This document shows, in pieces, positions 17,979-26,987 of a stretch of DNA of 64,000 nucleotides (position 1 is its first letter; every line of letters starts with the position of its first letter). The position numbers were made by a program, and so were the translations under genes. Source of the DNA: Algiphilus aromaticivorans DG1253. Lineage in GTDB: Bacteria > Pseudomonadota > Gammaproteobacteria > Nevskiales > Nevskiaceae. Under the pieces are notes generated by a model, which did no database searches, had not been told where the DNA came from, and saw only the letters and a list, made by a program, of their open reading frames with translations. The stretch is taken from the NCBI RefSeq assembly GCF_000733765.1, contig NZ_JPOG01000001.1, forward strand, positions 2,728,001-2,792,000. Reading direction: 5' to 3'.

Positions 17979-19304
17979 ATGCAGAATCGACTGGCGACCG
18001 TCCGCACTTGGCTGTGGCGCCGAGATCACGGCAGTTTCGGCGTGGTGCTGGCCGCCACGGTCGCCCGCTACGCGGTGATGCTGGCGCGAGACATTGCCGA
18101 CGGGCATCTGTCGCTGCGCGCGATGAGCCTGGTCTACACCACGCTGCTGTCGCTGGTACCCCTGTTGGCGCTGGGCTTTTCCATGTTCAAGGCCCTGGGT
18201 GTACACAACGCCCTGGAACCTGCGCTGCGACAGTTCCTCGCCCCGCTCGGCGAGCGCGCGGACGAGCTGGTGATCAACATCCTGAACTTCGTCGAGAACA
18301 TCGACGTCGGCGTTCTCGGATCGGTCGGCGTCGGCCTGCTGCTCTACGCCGCCGTGTCGCTGATCCAGAAGGTAGAGTCCAGCTTCAACTGGATCTGGCA
18401 CATCAAGCGCCCGCGCTCGCTGGGCGCGCGTTTCTCCGAGTATCTGTCCGTGCTCATCGTCGGCCCCTTCGCGGTCTTCCTCTCCGTGGGCATCACCGCG
18501 ACGGCACTCAACAGCACTATCGTCCAGACCATCGCCCAAGTGGAGCCTTTCGGCGCGGTCGTCTTCGGCCTGGCCAAGCTGATCCCCTACCTGTTGATCG
18601 TCGGCGTCTTCAGCTTTCTCTACGCCTTCATCCCGAACACGCGCGTGCCTCTGCGTGCTGCGCTGAGCGGCGGCCTCTTTGCCGGCGTGCTGTGGCAGTC
18701 GGCAAGCATGGCCTTTGCCACTTTCGTGGCCTCGGCGGGCAATTACAACGCCATCTACTCGGGCTTCGCGATCCTGATCTTCCTACTGATTTGGCTTTAC
18801 GTCGGCTGGCTGATCCTGATGCTGGGTTGCCGGCTCAGCTTCTACATTGCCCACCCCGAGTACATCCGCCGGGATCCGAACGAGCCTCCCACCGCGCCGC
18901 GTGATGTCGAGCGCATCGGGCTGGCTCTGGTCCGGGAGGTGGCACATCGGCACGTGGCGGGCACCACGCCCGCAACGCGCGGCGAGCTGGCACGCCTGCT
19001 GCTCACCCCTTCCGAGCGCGTCGACCCCATCGTCGACCGCCTGATCGCGGCCGGTGTGCTGGCTGAAACGGGTGAGCAACCGGTGCGCATCCTGCCGGCG
19101 CGTGCTCCGGAAAGCCTCAGTCTCGGCGCGCTCTGGCAAATCCTGCGTCGCAATGGTGACGAACCAACAACGGCCAATGCCGCACCGGGGAGCAGCCTAC
19201 TGGCCGCACAGACAACCGTCAGCAGCGCCGAATCCGCCTTTACCGACGACGAGGGCAACATCAGCCTGCGCGAATGGCTGCAGGATCCACCTTCAAGCCG
19301 GTAG
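17979..19304 (+). CDS. YihY/UPF0761 family inner-membrane protein
   Basis: A 441-residue protein with six predicted helices in the first 290 residues and family segments LSLRAMSLVYTTLLSLVPLLAL, FIPNTRVPLRAAL and YNAIYSGFAILIFLLIWLYVGWLILMLGC. The C-terminal 150 residues are soluble and resemble a winged-helix region (TRGELARLLLTPSERVDPIVDRLIAAGVLAE). YihY/BrkB proteins have no settled function and are not RNase BN, the old name. The ATG at 17979 follows GGGGAG. It is divergent from the phasin gene and precedes the acyl-CoA ligase by 53 bp. Confidence 0.88.
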   Translation: MQNRLATVRTWLWRRDHGSFGVVLAATVARYAVMLARDIADGHLSLRAMSLVYTTLLSLVPLLALGFSMFKALGVHNALEPALRQFLAPLGERADELVINILNFVENIDVGVLGSVGVGLLLYAAVSLIQKVESSFNWIWHIKRPRSLGARFSEYLSVLIVGPFAVFLSVGITATALNSTIVQTIAQVEPFGAVVFGLAKLIPYLLIVGVFSFLYAFIPNTRVPLRAALSGGLFAGVLWQSASMAFATFVASAGNYNAIYSGFAILIFLLIWLYVGWLILMLGCRLSFYIAHPEYIRRDPNEPPTAPRDVERIGLALVREVAHRHVAGTTPATRGELARLLLTPSERVDPIVDRLIAAGVLAETGEQPVRILPARAPESLSLGALWQILRRNGDEPTTANAAPGSSLLAAQTTVSSAESAFTDDEGNISLREWLQDPPSSR

Positions 19305-19357
19305 TCTTCAGCAGCGCACGACCGCGCGTCGCACTCCATCCCTGAGGAACACCGCCC

Positions 19358-21022
19358 GTGGAAGCCATCTGGTTGCGCCACTATCCCGAAGGCGTGCCGC
19401 ATCAGATCGATACCGGCAGCTATGCCTCCCTTGTCGATCTCTTCGAGCGTGCCGCGCTGACATATCGCGACCGCGTTGCTTTCGAGAGCCTCGGCGGCAG
19501 CCTGAGCTTCGCCGAAGTCGACCGACTGAGCCTGGATTTCGCCTCCTATCTGCAGAATATCCTCGGCCTGCCCAAGGGCAGCCGCGTGGCATTGATGATG
19601 CCCAATCTTCTGACCACCCCGGTGGCGATGATCGGCGCGCTGCGCGCGGGCATGGCGGTGGTCAACCTCAATCCGATGGGGGCCCAGCGCGAGATCGCGG
19701 AACAGATCAGCGACTCCGGCGCGCGCGTCGTGCTGATAGCGGAACCCTTTGCGCACACCCTGTCGCAGCTGCGCGGGCAACTCGACCTCGAGCGCGTGAT
19801 CGTCACCTCGCTCGGTGATCTGCTGCCGACCGCACGCCGCGTCGCAATCAACGCCGGCGCGCGCCACCTGCGCAGGACAATTCCGGAGTGGAAACTCCCC
19901 GGTCACGTCACACTGAACCAAGCCCTGGCCCAGGGCCGCCGCCAGCCGGCCAACCGCAGCGTGCTCACCCACGGCGACATGGCCTTCCTGCAGTACACGG
20001 GTGGCACGACCGGCGCGCCGATGGGAGTGATACTGACCCACGGCAACATGGTGGCCAACGTGCTGCAAGCGCGCGCCTGGATCATGCCGTGGATCGAGGA
20101 GGGGCACGAACGCATCGTCACGGCACTACCTCTGCATCATGCCTTCGCGCTGACGGCCAACTTCCTCGTCTTCTTCAGCATCGGCGCCGCCAATCTGCTG
20201 ATCGCCGACCCGAGCAATTTCGCGGGCCTGACACGCGCCATGGCACGCGCGCCCTTCTCTGCATTTACCGGCGTGAACACCTTGTTCAACCGCCTGCTCA
20301 ACACACCCGGATTCGGCGATATCGACTTCTCGCAGCTCAAGGTTACGCTGGGTGGCGGCGCCGCCATCCAGCCAGCCGTCGCCGAGCGCTGGCGCGCCAT
20401 CACCGGTCGGCCGCTGACCGAAGCCTACGGGCTGACCGAAGCCGCACCGGCGGTCAGCATGAATCCGCTCAGCGCACCCGAGTTCAACGGCAGCATCGGG
20501 CTGCCGCTGCCCTCGACCGAGATCTCCATCCGCGACCAGGCCGGCGAGGAAACGGGTCTGGGCGTTCCGGGCGAACTCTGCGTGCGCGGACCACAGATCA
20601 CACCCGGCTACTGGCAGCAGGAGGAAGCCACACGCGCGGCCTTCACCGAGGACGGCTATCTGCGCACCGGCGACGTCGCGACCGTCGACGAGCGCGGCTT
20701 CATCACCCTCGTCGAGCGTCGCAGGGACATCATCATCGTCTCCGGATTCAATGTTTATCCGAGCGAAGTCGAAGCCGTGGTCGCCCAGGCCGACGGCGTG
20801 CTCGAGTGCGCCTGCGTCGGTGTGCCCGATGAGCGCACCGGCGAGGCCGTCAAGCTCTTCGTCGTACGTGTCGACGAAGGGTTGGAAGAGACGCAGCTGC
20901 GTGCCTACTGCCGCGAGCGCCTGAGTCGCTACAAGCTGCCGCGCGAGATCGTCTTCGTCGAGGAACTGCCCAAATCGCAGGTCGGCAAGATTCTGCGCCG
21001 GGCGCTGCGCGAGCGGGCCTGA
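19358..21022 (+). CDS. Long-chain-fatty-acid--CoA ligase (FadD-like)
   Basis: A 554-residue ANL-superfamily enzyme that activates fatty acids to acyl-CoA via acyl-AMP. Motifs: P-loop YTGGTTGAPMGVILTH, EAYGLTEAAP, YLRTGDVATVDERGFI, RRRDIIIVSGFNVYPSEVE and the catalytic Lys near the end in PKSQVGKILRR. The start is GTG 19358 with GAGGAA 7 bases upstream, and the product begins MEAIWLRHYPEGVPHQID as in FadD. It works with acyl-CoA dehydrogenases in beta-oxidation. Confidence 0.92.
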   Translation: MEAIWLRHYPEGVPHQIDTGSYASLVDLFERAALTYRDRVAFESLGGSLSFAEVDRLSLDFASYLQNILGLPKGSRVALMMPNLLTTPVAMIGALRAGMAVVNLNPMGAQREIAEQISDSGARVVLIAEPFAHTLSQLRGQLDLERVIVTSLGDLLPTARRVAINAGARHLRRTIPEWKLPGHVTLNQALAQGRRQPANRSVLTHGDMAFLQYTGGTTGAPMGVILTHGNMVANVLQARAWIMPWIEEGHERIVTALPLHHAFALTANFLVFFSIGAANLLIADPSNFAGLTRAMARAPFSAFTGVNTLFNRLLNTPGFGDIDFSQLKVTLGGGAAIQPAVAERWRAITGRPLTEAYGLTEAAPAVSMNPLSAPEFNGSIGLPLPSTEISIRDQAGEETGLGVPGELCVRGPQITPGYWQQEEATRAAFTEDGYLRTGDVATVDERGFITLVERRRDIIIVSGFNVYPSEVEAVVAQADGVLECACVGVPDERTGEAVKLFVVRVDEGLEETQLRAYCRERLSRYKLPREIVFVEELPKSQVGKILRRALRERA

Positions 21023-21078
21023 CAGCGCGGGCGCGCGTGAACACGCGAGTGGGCGACTTTCCGCTCCGAGAGCCGTAT

Positions 21079-21091
21079 GTTATCTTGTATC
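21079..21091 (+). promoter_or_regulatory. Candidate Zur-type operator upstream of merC-like gene
   Basis: GTTATCTTGTATC matches 9 of 12 defined positions of the gammaproteobacterial Zur core GTTATANTATAAC and lies 33 bp before the merC-like start. By recollection, genes of this type often sit beside zur in gammaproteobacteria. Single-site matching by eye; low certainty. Confidence 0.35.
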
Positions 21092-21112
21092 ACTAACGAC
21101 CGGCCCACCTCG

Positions 21113-21123
21113 CCCCCCCCCCC
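21113..21123 (+). repeat. Eleven-C homopolymer abutting a start codon
   Basis: C x 11 runs directly into the ATG at 21124. It replaces the region where a ribosome-binding site would lie, so none is visible. Such tracts are prone to slippage. Confidence 0.9.
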
Positions 21124-21537
21124 ATGCGTTCCGAATCCTCCGCCTTACCCGACGCCCCGCTGGACCGCTTCGCCATCGCCTTCTCCGGCGTGTGCGCGGT
21201 GCATTGCGTACTGATCGTGGCGGCGGTGACCACCATCCCGCTGTGGGGGCTGGGCTGGCTGACTGCCCCGCACTTCCACGAGTGGTTCCTGGCGCTCGCG
21301 GTGCTGCCAAGCTCGCTGGCACTGTGGAGCGGCTACCGTCGGCACGGGCGGATCGAGGTCATCATCGGCGGCCTCGGCGCGCTGGGATTGATGACTCTGG
21401 CCATCGCACTGCATGAGACGGGACTGGCCTCGGCCAGCGGCGAGAGCGTGCTGACGCTGTCAGGCGCTGCCCTGCTGGCAGCGACGCACTGGCGCAACCT
21501 GCGCAAGCGCGACGGCGCGCACTGCGCGCATCACTGA
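21124..21537 (+). CDS. MerC-domain membrane protein
   Basis: A 137-residue, four-helix membrane protein with the MerC pattern: a first-helix CAVHC pair (SGVCAVHCVLIVAAV), PHFHEW, and a His/Cys-rich end (GAHCAHH). MerC of mercury operons imports Hg(II); stand-alone chromosomal copies like this one, without merR/merA nearby, are probably involved in other metal handling. The start codon follows an 11-C tract with no ribosome site, and a Zur-like word lies upstream. Convergent with minE. Confidence 0.82.
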   Translation: MRSESSALPDAPLDRFAIAFSGVCAVHCVLIVAAVTTIPLWGLGWLTAPHFHEWFLALAVLPSSLALWSGYRRHGRIEVIIGGLGALGLMTLAIALHETGLASASGESVLTLSGAALLAATHWRNLRKRDGAHCAHH

Positions 21538-21549
21538 GTCGGGCAACCC

Positions 21550-21822
21550 TCAGTCGCGCGAAGGGGTCTCTTCGTCCTGCAGGGCGATGTTCATTTCCAG
21601 CAGGTCCACACCCTGGTCGTGCTGCACGCGAACATTGACCGCGTCGTCGGCAACCTGCGTGTAGCGCCGCACCACCGCCAGCAAATCCTCGCGCAGCCGC
21701 GGCAGCCAGTCCGGACCATTACCGCGCCCTTCGCGCTGGTGCATAACCACCAGCTTGAGCCGGTCGCGCGCAACATTCGCTGAGTTCTTGCGCTCGTTGC
21801 GGAAGAGTTTGAGCCAGTCCAT
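21550..21822 (-). CDS. minE: Cell division topological specificity factor
   Basis: A 90-residue MinE that drives pole-to-pole oscillation of MinCD by stimulating the MinD ATPase. N-terminal membrane-targeting MDWLKLFR, then the MinD-binding helix (NSANVARDRLKLVVMHQREG) and a C-terminal dimer domain (LREDLLAVVRRYTQV). I chose ATG 21822 because AGGAG lies 7 bases before it; the ATG six bases upstream would leave only one base. It ends the minCDE operon, 10 bp after minD. Confidence 0.94.
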   Translation of the reverse strand: MDWLKLFRNERKNSANVARDRLKLVVMHQREGRGNGPDWLPRLREDLLAVVRRYTQVADDAVNVRVQHDQGVDLLEMNIALQDEETPSRD

Positions 21823-21832
21823 TGCCATGCTC

Positions 21833-22639
21833 CTAGCCACCGAAGAGCCTGCCGAGGAAGCCCTTCTTCTCGGACTGCATGAAGCGATGCGGACGTTCCT
21901 CGCCGAGGAAGCGCGCCACCATGTCCTCGTAGGCGCCGCCGGCATCGGTGCTGGTGTCGGCGACCACCGGCACACCCTGGTTCGAAGAGTTCAGCACGGC
22001 CTGCGATTCGGGAATCAGCCCGAGCAGCGGAATGGCGAGAATGTCGCGGACATCCTCCACCGACAGCATCTCGCCCTTGTCGACGCGCGCCGAGTTGTAG
22101 CGCGTCAGCACGAGGTGCTCCTTGATCCGCCCGCCCTGCTCGACCTTGCGCGTCTTCGAGGCCAGCAGCCCCAGCACACGGTCGGAATCGCGCACCGAGG
22201 AGACTTCCGGGTTGGTCACCACCAGCGCCTCGTCGGCGAAATACATCGCCATGTGCGCGCCGTGCTCGATACCGGCCGGCGAATCGCAGACGATGTAATC
22301 GAAGTCCTGCGACAGCGTGTCGAGCACCTTCTCGACACCTTCGGTAGTCAGCGCTTCCTTGTCGCGCGTCTGGCTGGCGGCAAGTATGGCGAGGTTGTCG
22401 TAGCGCTTGTCGCGGATCAGGGCCTGGCGCAGCGTGGCCTCGCCCTGGATGACGTTGACGAAGTCGAAGACCACGCGCCGCTCGACGCCCATGATGAGAT
22501 CGAGATTGCGCAGGCCGACGTCGAAATCGACGACGGCGGTCTTGTAGCCGCGCACGGCCAGACCGGTGGCGAAGGAGGCGCTGGTGGTCGTCTTGCCGAC
22601 GCCCCCCTTGCCCGAGGTCACGACGATGATCTGTGCCAA
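21833..22639 (-). CDS. minD: Septum site-determining ATPase
   Basis: A 268-residue deviant-Walker ATPase (KGGVGKTTTSAS) with VDFDVGLRNLDLIMG and the C-terminal amphipathic membrane-targeting helix KKGFLGRLFGG. It recruits MinC to the membrane to block FtsZ rings at the poles. The start is TTG at 22639, giving MAQIIVVTSGKGG, the conserved N-terminus. No ATG lies between this point and the far upstream frame. GGAG is 10 bases upstream. Confidence 0.95.
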   Translation of the reverse strand: MAQIIVVTSGKGGVGKTTTSASFATGLAVRGYKTAVVDFDVGLRNLDLIMGVERRVVFDFVNVIQGEATLRQALIRDKRYDNLAILAASQTRDKEALTTEGVEKVLDTLSQDFDYIVCDSPAGIEHGAHMAMYFADEALVVTNPEVSSVRDSDRVLGLLASKTRKVEQGGRIKEHLVLTRYNSARVDKGEMLSVEDVRDILAIPLLGLIPESQAVLNSSNQGVPVVADTSTDAGGAYEDMVARFLGEERPHRFMQSEKKGFLGRLFGG

Positions 22640-22751
22640 GGCTGAAGGACTCCCCGAAGCTGAGAATGCGAATGACGCGCCATGATAGCGGCGCGCCCGC
22701 CTGCCGTGTGCTGAATGCGCGCCGCCGCCCGGCAAGCGGGCCGGCGCACGC

Positions 22752-23513
22752 TCAGTCCAGCGCGGCGAACTGCAGGTCATCGCCCTCCAGCCACACCTGC
22801 ACGGCCTGGCCGCGCAGCTCGGGCCGCATCTTCTCGGCAACGTCGTAGACCCCCGCACAGGCCACCAGCTCGGCTTCGAAGCGGCGGCAGAAGATGCGCG
22901 CCTCGGCTTCGCCGCGCGCGCCGGCGATGGCGCGACCGCGCAGCGCGCCGTAGATGTGCACATGCCCATCGGCGATGACCTCGGCGCCGGCCCCCACCGT
23001 GCCCAGAACAACCAGATCGGCGCCCTCGGCGTAGATCTGCTGACCGGATCGCACCTGCGAGTGCACCAGACGGGTGCGCGCACCGCCACCAGCGGGTGCC
23101 GGCTGTGGCGCGGGCGCCGACTCGTCGGCGGGAGCGGCCTCCTTGCGCGCCGACGGCCGGCCGGCCATCAGCGCCTCCTCGGAAAGCACCGCCAGTCCGC
23201 TGGCCGCCGCGGTGGGGGCAAGCTTGCCGTCGGCCACGCCCAGCACCGACAGGCCGTGCTCGCGCGCAACCTCCAGCAGGCTGCTGCAGGCGGTGTGGTG
23301 CGCGGCGTCGAGGACGATGGGCATGGCGCGCATCATCTCCGGCAGCGCTTCGGCCCAGGCGCGGAACTCGGCCACCGTTTCGGAGGCGCCGCGTGCGGCC
23401 AGGCGCACGCGCGTGACGGGCAGCATCATCCCCTTGACGTCGGTGGCGCTGCTGTTGGCGGTGTCGTTCACGATATCGGCGGCTATGGCGAAGAGGCGCG
23501 CATTATTGCGCAT
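22752..23513 (-). CDS. minC: Septum site-determining protein
   Basis: A 253-residue FtsZ-ring inhibitor. N-terminal domain about 30-125 (VKGMMLPVTRVRLAARG), a Pro/Ala-rich linker (about 140-160), and a C-terminal beta-helix with VRSGQQIYAEGADLVVLGTVGAGAEVIADGHVHIYGALRGRAIAG that binds MinD. ATG 23513 gives a 17-residue N-terminal excess over the family; GTG 23471 (MNDTANSSATDVKG) is a plausible alternative. Neither has a clear ribosome site. First gene of minCDE and divergent from the transglutaminase gene. Confidence 0.93.
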   Translation of the reverse strand: MRNNARLFAIAADIVNDTANSSATDVKGMMLPVTRVRLAARGASETVAEFRAWAEALPEMMRAMPIVLDAAHHTACSSLLEVAREHGLSVLGVADGKLAPTAAASGLAVLSEEALMAGRPSARKEAAPADESAPAPQPAPAGGGARTRLVHSQVRSGQQIYAEGADLVVLGTVGAGAEVIADGHVHIYGALRGRAIAGARGEAEARIFCRRFEAELVACAGVYDVAEKMRPELRGQAVQVWLEGDDLQFAALD

Positions 23514-23531
23514 GGGCCCATTACCATCAGT

Positions 23532-24473
23532 GTGGCGCGTATCCTGCTTAAGGAACGCATAAATAAACGGGAGCCTCTCATCGGCGATCTGCGCATCCAG
23601 CTCGAGCACGACACCTGCTACCGCTACGACCGGTCCGTCGTGCTGTCGCCGCAGCGCATTCGCCTGCGCCCGGCCCCGCACAACCGCACCGAGCTGGGCG
23701 ATTACCGCATGCAGGTAGCACCCGCTACGCACCGACTGGACTGGCAGCAGGACGCCTTCGGCAACCATGTCGCACGTGTGCTATTCGACGGCCCGGTCAC
23801 CGAATTCGCCATCTCCGTGGCGCTGACCGCCGTACCGCGGCCGGTGAATCCCTTCCAGTTCCTGGTGGACCCCGAGGCCGAGCGCTACCCCTTCGCCTAC
23901 GGGCCGCTCGAAGCCGAAGCGCTCGCGCCCGCACGCGCCACCGATGAGGCCGGCCCGGCGCTGCAGAAGCTCATCGCCGAATGCGGCGGCGCTCAGGACA
24001 GCTCGGTAGCCTTTCTGGCCGAGGCCACGGCACGCCTGCGCTCGGTCGTGGCCTATCAGCACCGCGACGAGGCCGGTGTGCTGGACCCGGAGGAGACGCT
24101 GCGCAGCGGCGAGGGCTCCTGCCGCGACTCGGCCTGGCTGCTCGTCCAGCTTCTGCGCCACCTCGGCCTGGCGGCGCGCTTCGTGTCGGGCTATCAGGTC
24201 AGCGTCCCGTCCGAAGGCCCCGACATTGGCGAGCTGCACGCCTGGGCGGAGGTCTATCTGCCCGGCGCGGGCTGGATCGGCCTCGATCCCAGCACCGGCC
24301 TCTTCGCCGGCGAGGGCTACATCCCCCTGGCGGCAGCCACGCGGCCCGAGCTGGCTGCCCCCGTCAGCGGCACGGTTTCTGCCTGCGGCATGACCCTCGA
24401 CCACAACATCCGCATCCTGCGGCTCGGCCCCGCCGACGCCGTGCCCGATGTCCTTCCGGAGCGCGCTTCGTGA
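23532..24473 (+). CDS. Transglutaminase-like cysteine protease of the Anbu cluster
   Basis: About 313 residues: an N-terminal beta domain (LEHDTCYRYDRSVVLSPQRIRLRP) and a transglutaminase core with Cys in GEGSCRDSAWLL, His in GELHAWAEVYLPG and Asp in LDPSTG. Genes of this type accompany circularly permuted ATP-grasp and alpha-E proteins in Anbu loci, where a peptide-ligation and hydrolysis cycle has been proposed. No ATG precedes the conserved region; GTG 23532 is the only standard start, while the best SD (GGGAG at 23569) lies further in. The true start could be a rarer codon near 23580-23590. GTGA overlap with the next gene. Confidence 0.88.
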   Translation: MARILLKERINKREPLIGDLRIQLEHDTCYRYDRSVVLSPQRIRLRPAPHNRTELGDYRMQVAPATHRLDWQQDAFGNHVARVLFDGPVTEFAISVALTAVPRPVNPFQFLVDPEAERYPFAYGPLEAEALAPARATDEAGPALQKLIAECGGAQDSSVAFLAEATARLRSVVAYQHRDEAGVLDPEETLRSGEGSCRDSAWLLVQLLRHLGLAARFVSGYQVSVPSEGPDIGELHAWAEVYLPGAGWIGLDPSTGLFAGEGYIPLAAATRPELAAPVSGTVSACGMTLDHNIRILRLGPADAVPDVLPERAS

Positions 24474-25951
24474 CGCAAGACCCCAAGCCCAGCGACCGCC
24501 GCATCGACTGGCGGCACTATCGCTCCGACACCTACGATGAGCTCATCGGCAGCGACGGCCGGCCGCGTGCGGCGGCGCGCGCTCTAACCGACTACCTGCA
24601 GAGCCTGACGCCGGCCGATCTGGCCGACCGGCGGCTTGCGGCGGAAGTCGCCATCAAGGCGCTGGGCGTGACCTTCACGGTCTACAGCGACGGCGAGAAT
24701 GTCGACCGCGCCTTTCCCTTCGACATCATCCCGCGCACCATCGCGCGCGCCGAATGGCAGCGCACCGAGGCAGGCCTGACGCAGCGCGTGACCGCGCTCA
24801 ATCACTTCATTGCCGACATCTACGGCCCGCGCCACATCATCCGCGACGGCGTCTTCCCGGAAGAACTGCTGGCCGAGTCCGCCAACTTCCGGCCGCAGTG
24901 CGTAGGCGTGCGACCGCCCGGCGACATCTGGGCGCATATCTGCGGCTCGGATCTGGTGCGCGACGCCGACGGCACCATCTATGTGCTGGAAGACAATCTG
25001 CGCGTGCCCTCCGGGGTCTCCTACATGCTGGAGAACCGGATGGTCATCAAGCGCGTCTTCCCGGAAATCTTCGAGTCCAGCCGCATCCTGCCGGTGGACG
25101 ACTACCCGGCACAGCTCTACGACACGCTGGCGGCACTGTCACCGCGGCCAGCCGATCAACCGGTCATCGGCCTGCTGACGCCGGGCATCTTCAACAGCGC
25201 CTACTTCGAGCACTGCTATCTGGCACTGCAGATGGGCATCGAGCTGGTCGAGGGCAGCGACCTCTTCGTCGCCGACGACGACTGCTGCTACATGCGCACC
25301 ATCCACGGCCCGCAGCGCGTGGATGTGCTGTATCGGCGCATCGACGATCTCTTCATCGATCCGGAAGCCTTCAAGCCCGACTCCATGCTGGGCGTGCGCG
25401 GCCTGATGCGCGCCTGGCGCGCCGGCAATCTGGCGCTGGCCAACGCGCCCGGCGCGGGCGTGGCCGACGACAAGGTCGTCTACGCCTTCGTGCCGGAGAT
25501 GATCCGCTACTACCTCGATCAGGACCCGATCCTGCCCAACGTGCCCAGCTGGCTCTGCATGCGCGACGCCGATCGCAGCCATGTGCTGGCCAACCTCGAC
25601 AAGCTGGTCGTCAAACCGGCCAACGAGTCCGGCGGCTACGGCATGCTGATCGGCCCGCGCGCCACGCAGGCCGAGCGCGAGGCCTTCGCCGAGCGCATCA
25701 AGGCGAATCCGCGCAACTACATGGCGCAGCCGACGCTGGCCATCTCGACCGCACCCACGCTCACCGATGACGGCATCGAGCCGCGGCATCTGGATCTGCG
25801 CCCCTTCATCCTGGCGCGCGAGAAGCCCTACGTGACCACCGGCGGGCTGACGCGCGTGGCGATGACACGCGGCTCGCTGGTGGTGAATTCCTCCCAGGGC
25901 GGCGGCGCCAAGGACACCTGGGTGGTGGACACCGACGAGGAGACGCGCTGA
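24470..25951 (+). CDS. Circularly permuted ATP-grasp type 2 protein
   Basis: A 493-residue protein of the circularly permuted ATP-grasp/DUF404-407 group: DGENVDRAFPFDIIPR, LEDNLRVPSGVSYMLENR, LTPGIFNSAYFEH, VKPANESGGYGMLIGP (permuted ATP-binding loop) and the C-terminal RPFILAREKPYVTTGGLTRVAM. The family is thought to make peptide-like bonds using ATP. The start is GTG 24470, overlapping the transglutaminase stop (GTGA). It is followed by the alpha-E gene with a TGATG overlap, so the three proteins are expressed together. Confidence 0.93.
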   Translation: MTQDPKPSDRRIDWRHYRSDTYDELIGSDGRPRAAARALTDYLQSLTPADLADRRLAAEVAIKALGVTFTVYSDGENVDRAFPFDIIPRTIARAEWQRTEAGLTQRVTALNHFIADIYGPRHIIRDGVFPEELLAESANFRPQCVGVRPPGDIWAHICGSDLVRDADGTIYVLEDNLRVPSGVSYMLENRMVIKRVFPEIFESSRILPVDDYPAQLYDTLAALSPRPADQPVIGLLTPGIFNSAYFEHCYLALQMGIELVEGSDLFVADDDCCYMRTIHGPQRVDVLYRRIDDLFIDPEAFKPDSMLGVRGLMRAWRAGNLALANAPGAGVADDKVVYAFVPEMIRYYLDQDPILPNVPSWLCMRDADRSHVLANLDKLVVKPANESGGYGMLIGPRATQAEREAFAERIKANPRNYMAQPTLAISTAPTLTDDGIEPRHLDLRPFILAREKPYVTTGGLTRVAMTRGSLVVNSSQGGGAKDTWVVDTDEETR

Positions 25952-26919
25952 TGCTGTCGCGCACCGCCGAGAACATCTACTGGTTCGGCCGCTATCTGCA
26001 GCGTGCCGAGAACACTGCCCGGCTGGTCAATGTGCAGGCTCAGCTGTCGCTGGACCTGCCGCCGCGCGTGCCGCTGTCCTGGGGCTCGCTGATCGAGATT
26101 CTCAGCGCCGGCCCCGACTTCGCCGCCCGCGGCGAGCAGCCCGGCGAATCGGAGGTGGCGCGCTTTCTGGTCGCCGACGAGCGCTTCGGCGGCTCCATTC
26201 GGCGCACGCTGGGCATGGCGCGCGAGAACCTGCGCAGCACGCGCGAGACGCTGCCCAGCGAGAGCTGGGAGAAGCTCAACGAGCTCTACGCCCTGGTCGA
26301 GGCGCGCGGCGAATCGGCCGCCTACCGGCGCATCCGCAACGACCTGCTGCGCAAAGTCATCGAGGATTGCCTGACCATCGTCGGCATGCTCATCAGCAAC
26401 ATGAGCCGCGGCACGGCCTTCCAATTCCTGCGCCTTGGCATGGCGCTGGAGCAGGCCGACATGACGACACGCATCGTCGACGCGCGCTCCGGCGGCATGG
26501 TCGCCGACGGCGAGACCGACGAACTGGCGCCCTTTCGCGCAGTGCAGTGGATGAGCGTGCTGAAGTCCCTGCACGCCTATCAGATGTACCGGCGCCAGCA
26601 GCGCACGCGCGTGACCGGCCCGCGGGCTCTTGCCTTTCTGCTGCACGACCCGACTTTCCCGCGCAGCGTCAGCTTCTGCCTCTGGTCGATGCAGCAGACG
26701 CTACCGCGTCTTCCCGAGCACGCCGGGCTGCGGCAAGCACTGGACGAAGCGGTACAGCTGGTGGCCAGCGCCGATGTCCGCGCCCTGCTGTCGGACGATC
26801 AGCCCAACTCGCTGGGGGATATGCTCGACGCGATCCAGATCACGCTCGGCGCCGTGCACAACGCCATCGACGCCAGCTTCTTCCAGCCACCAGAAGAGGT
26901 CGTCAGGGAAACCTCGTAG
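25951..26919 (+). CDS. Alpha-E domain-containing protein
   Basis: A 322-residue all-helical protein starting MLSRTAENIYWFGRYLQRAENTARLV, the alpha-E signature, with several conserved Glu and Arg residues. It is partner of the ATP-grasp protein in Anbu-type loci and in some species fused to it. The biochemical role is unproven. The ATG overlaps the ATP-grasp stop codon. Its 3' end faces the Anbu gene, 68 bp away. Confidence 0.92.
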   Translation: MLSRTAENIYWFGRYLQRAENTARLVNVQAQLSLDLPPRVPLSWGSLIEILSAGPDFAARGEQPGESEVARFLVADERFGGSIRRTLGMARENLRSTRETLPSESWEKLNELYALVEARGESAAYRRIRNDLLRKVIEDCLTIVGMLISNMSRGTAFQFLRLGMALEQADMTTRIVDARSGGMVADGETDELAPFRAVQWMSVLKSLHAYQMYRRQQRTRVTGPRALAFLLHDPTFPRSVSFCLWSMQQTLPRLPEHAGLRQALDEAVQLVASADVRALLSDDQPNSLGDMLDAIQITLGAVHNAIDASFFQPPEEVVRETS

Positions 26920-26987
26920 CGCCTCGCCACCCCCGGCGTCCGGCATGCCGGGCCTCGGCAGTACGCCGCGTCTATTGCGAGGCTCGG

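Noticed and set aside
21124-21537. Mercury-resistance operon
   Set aside because: Only a MerC-like gene is present; no merR, merT, merP or merA adjoins it.
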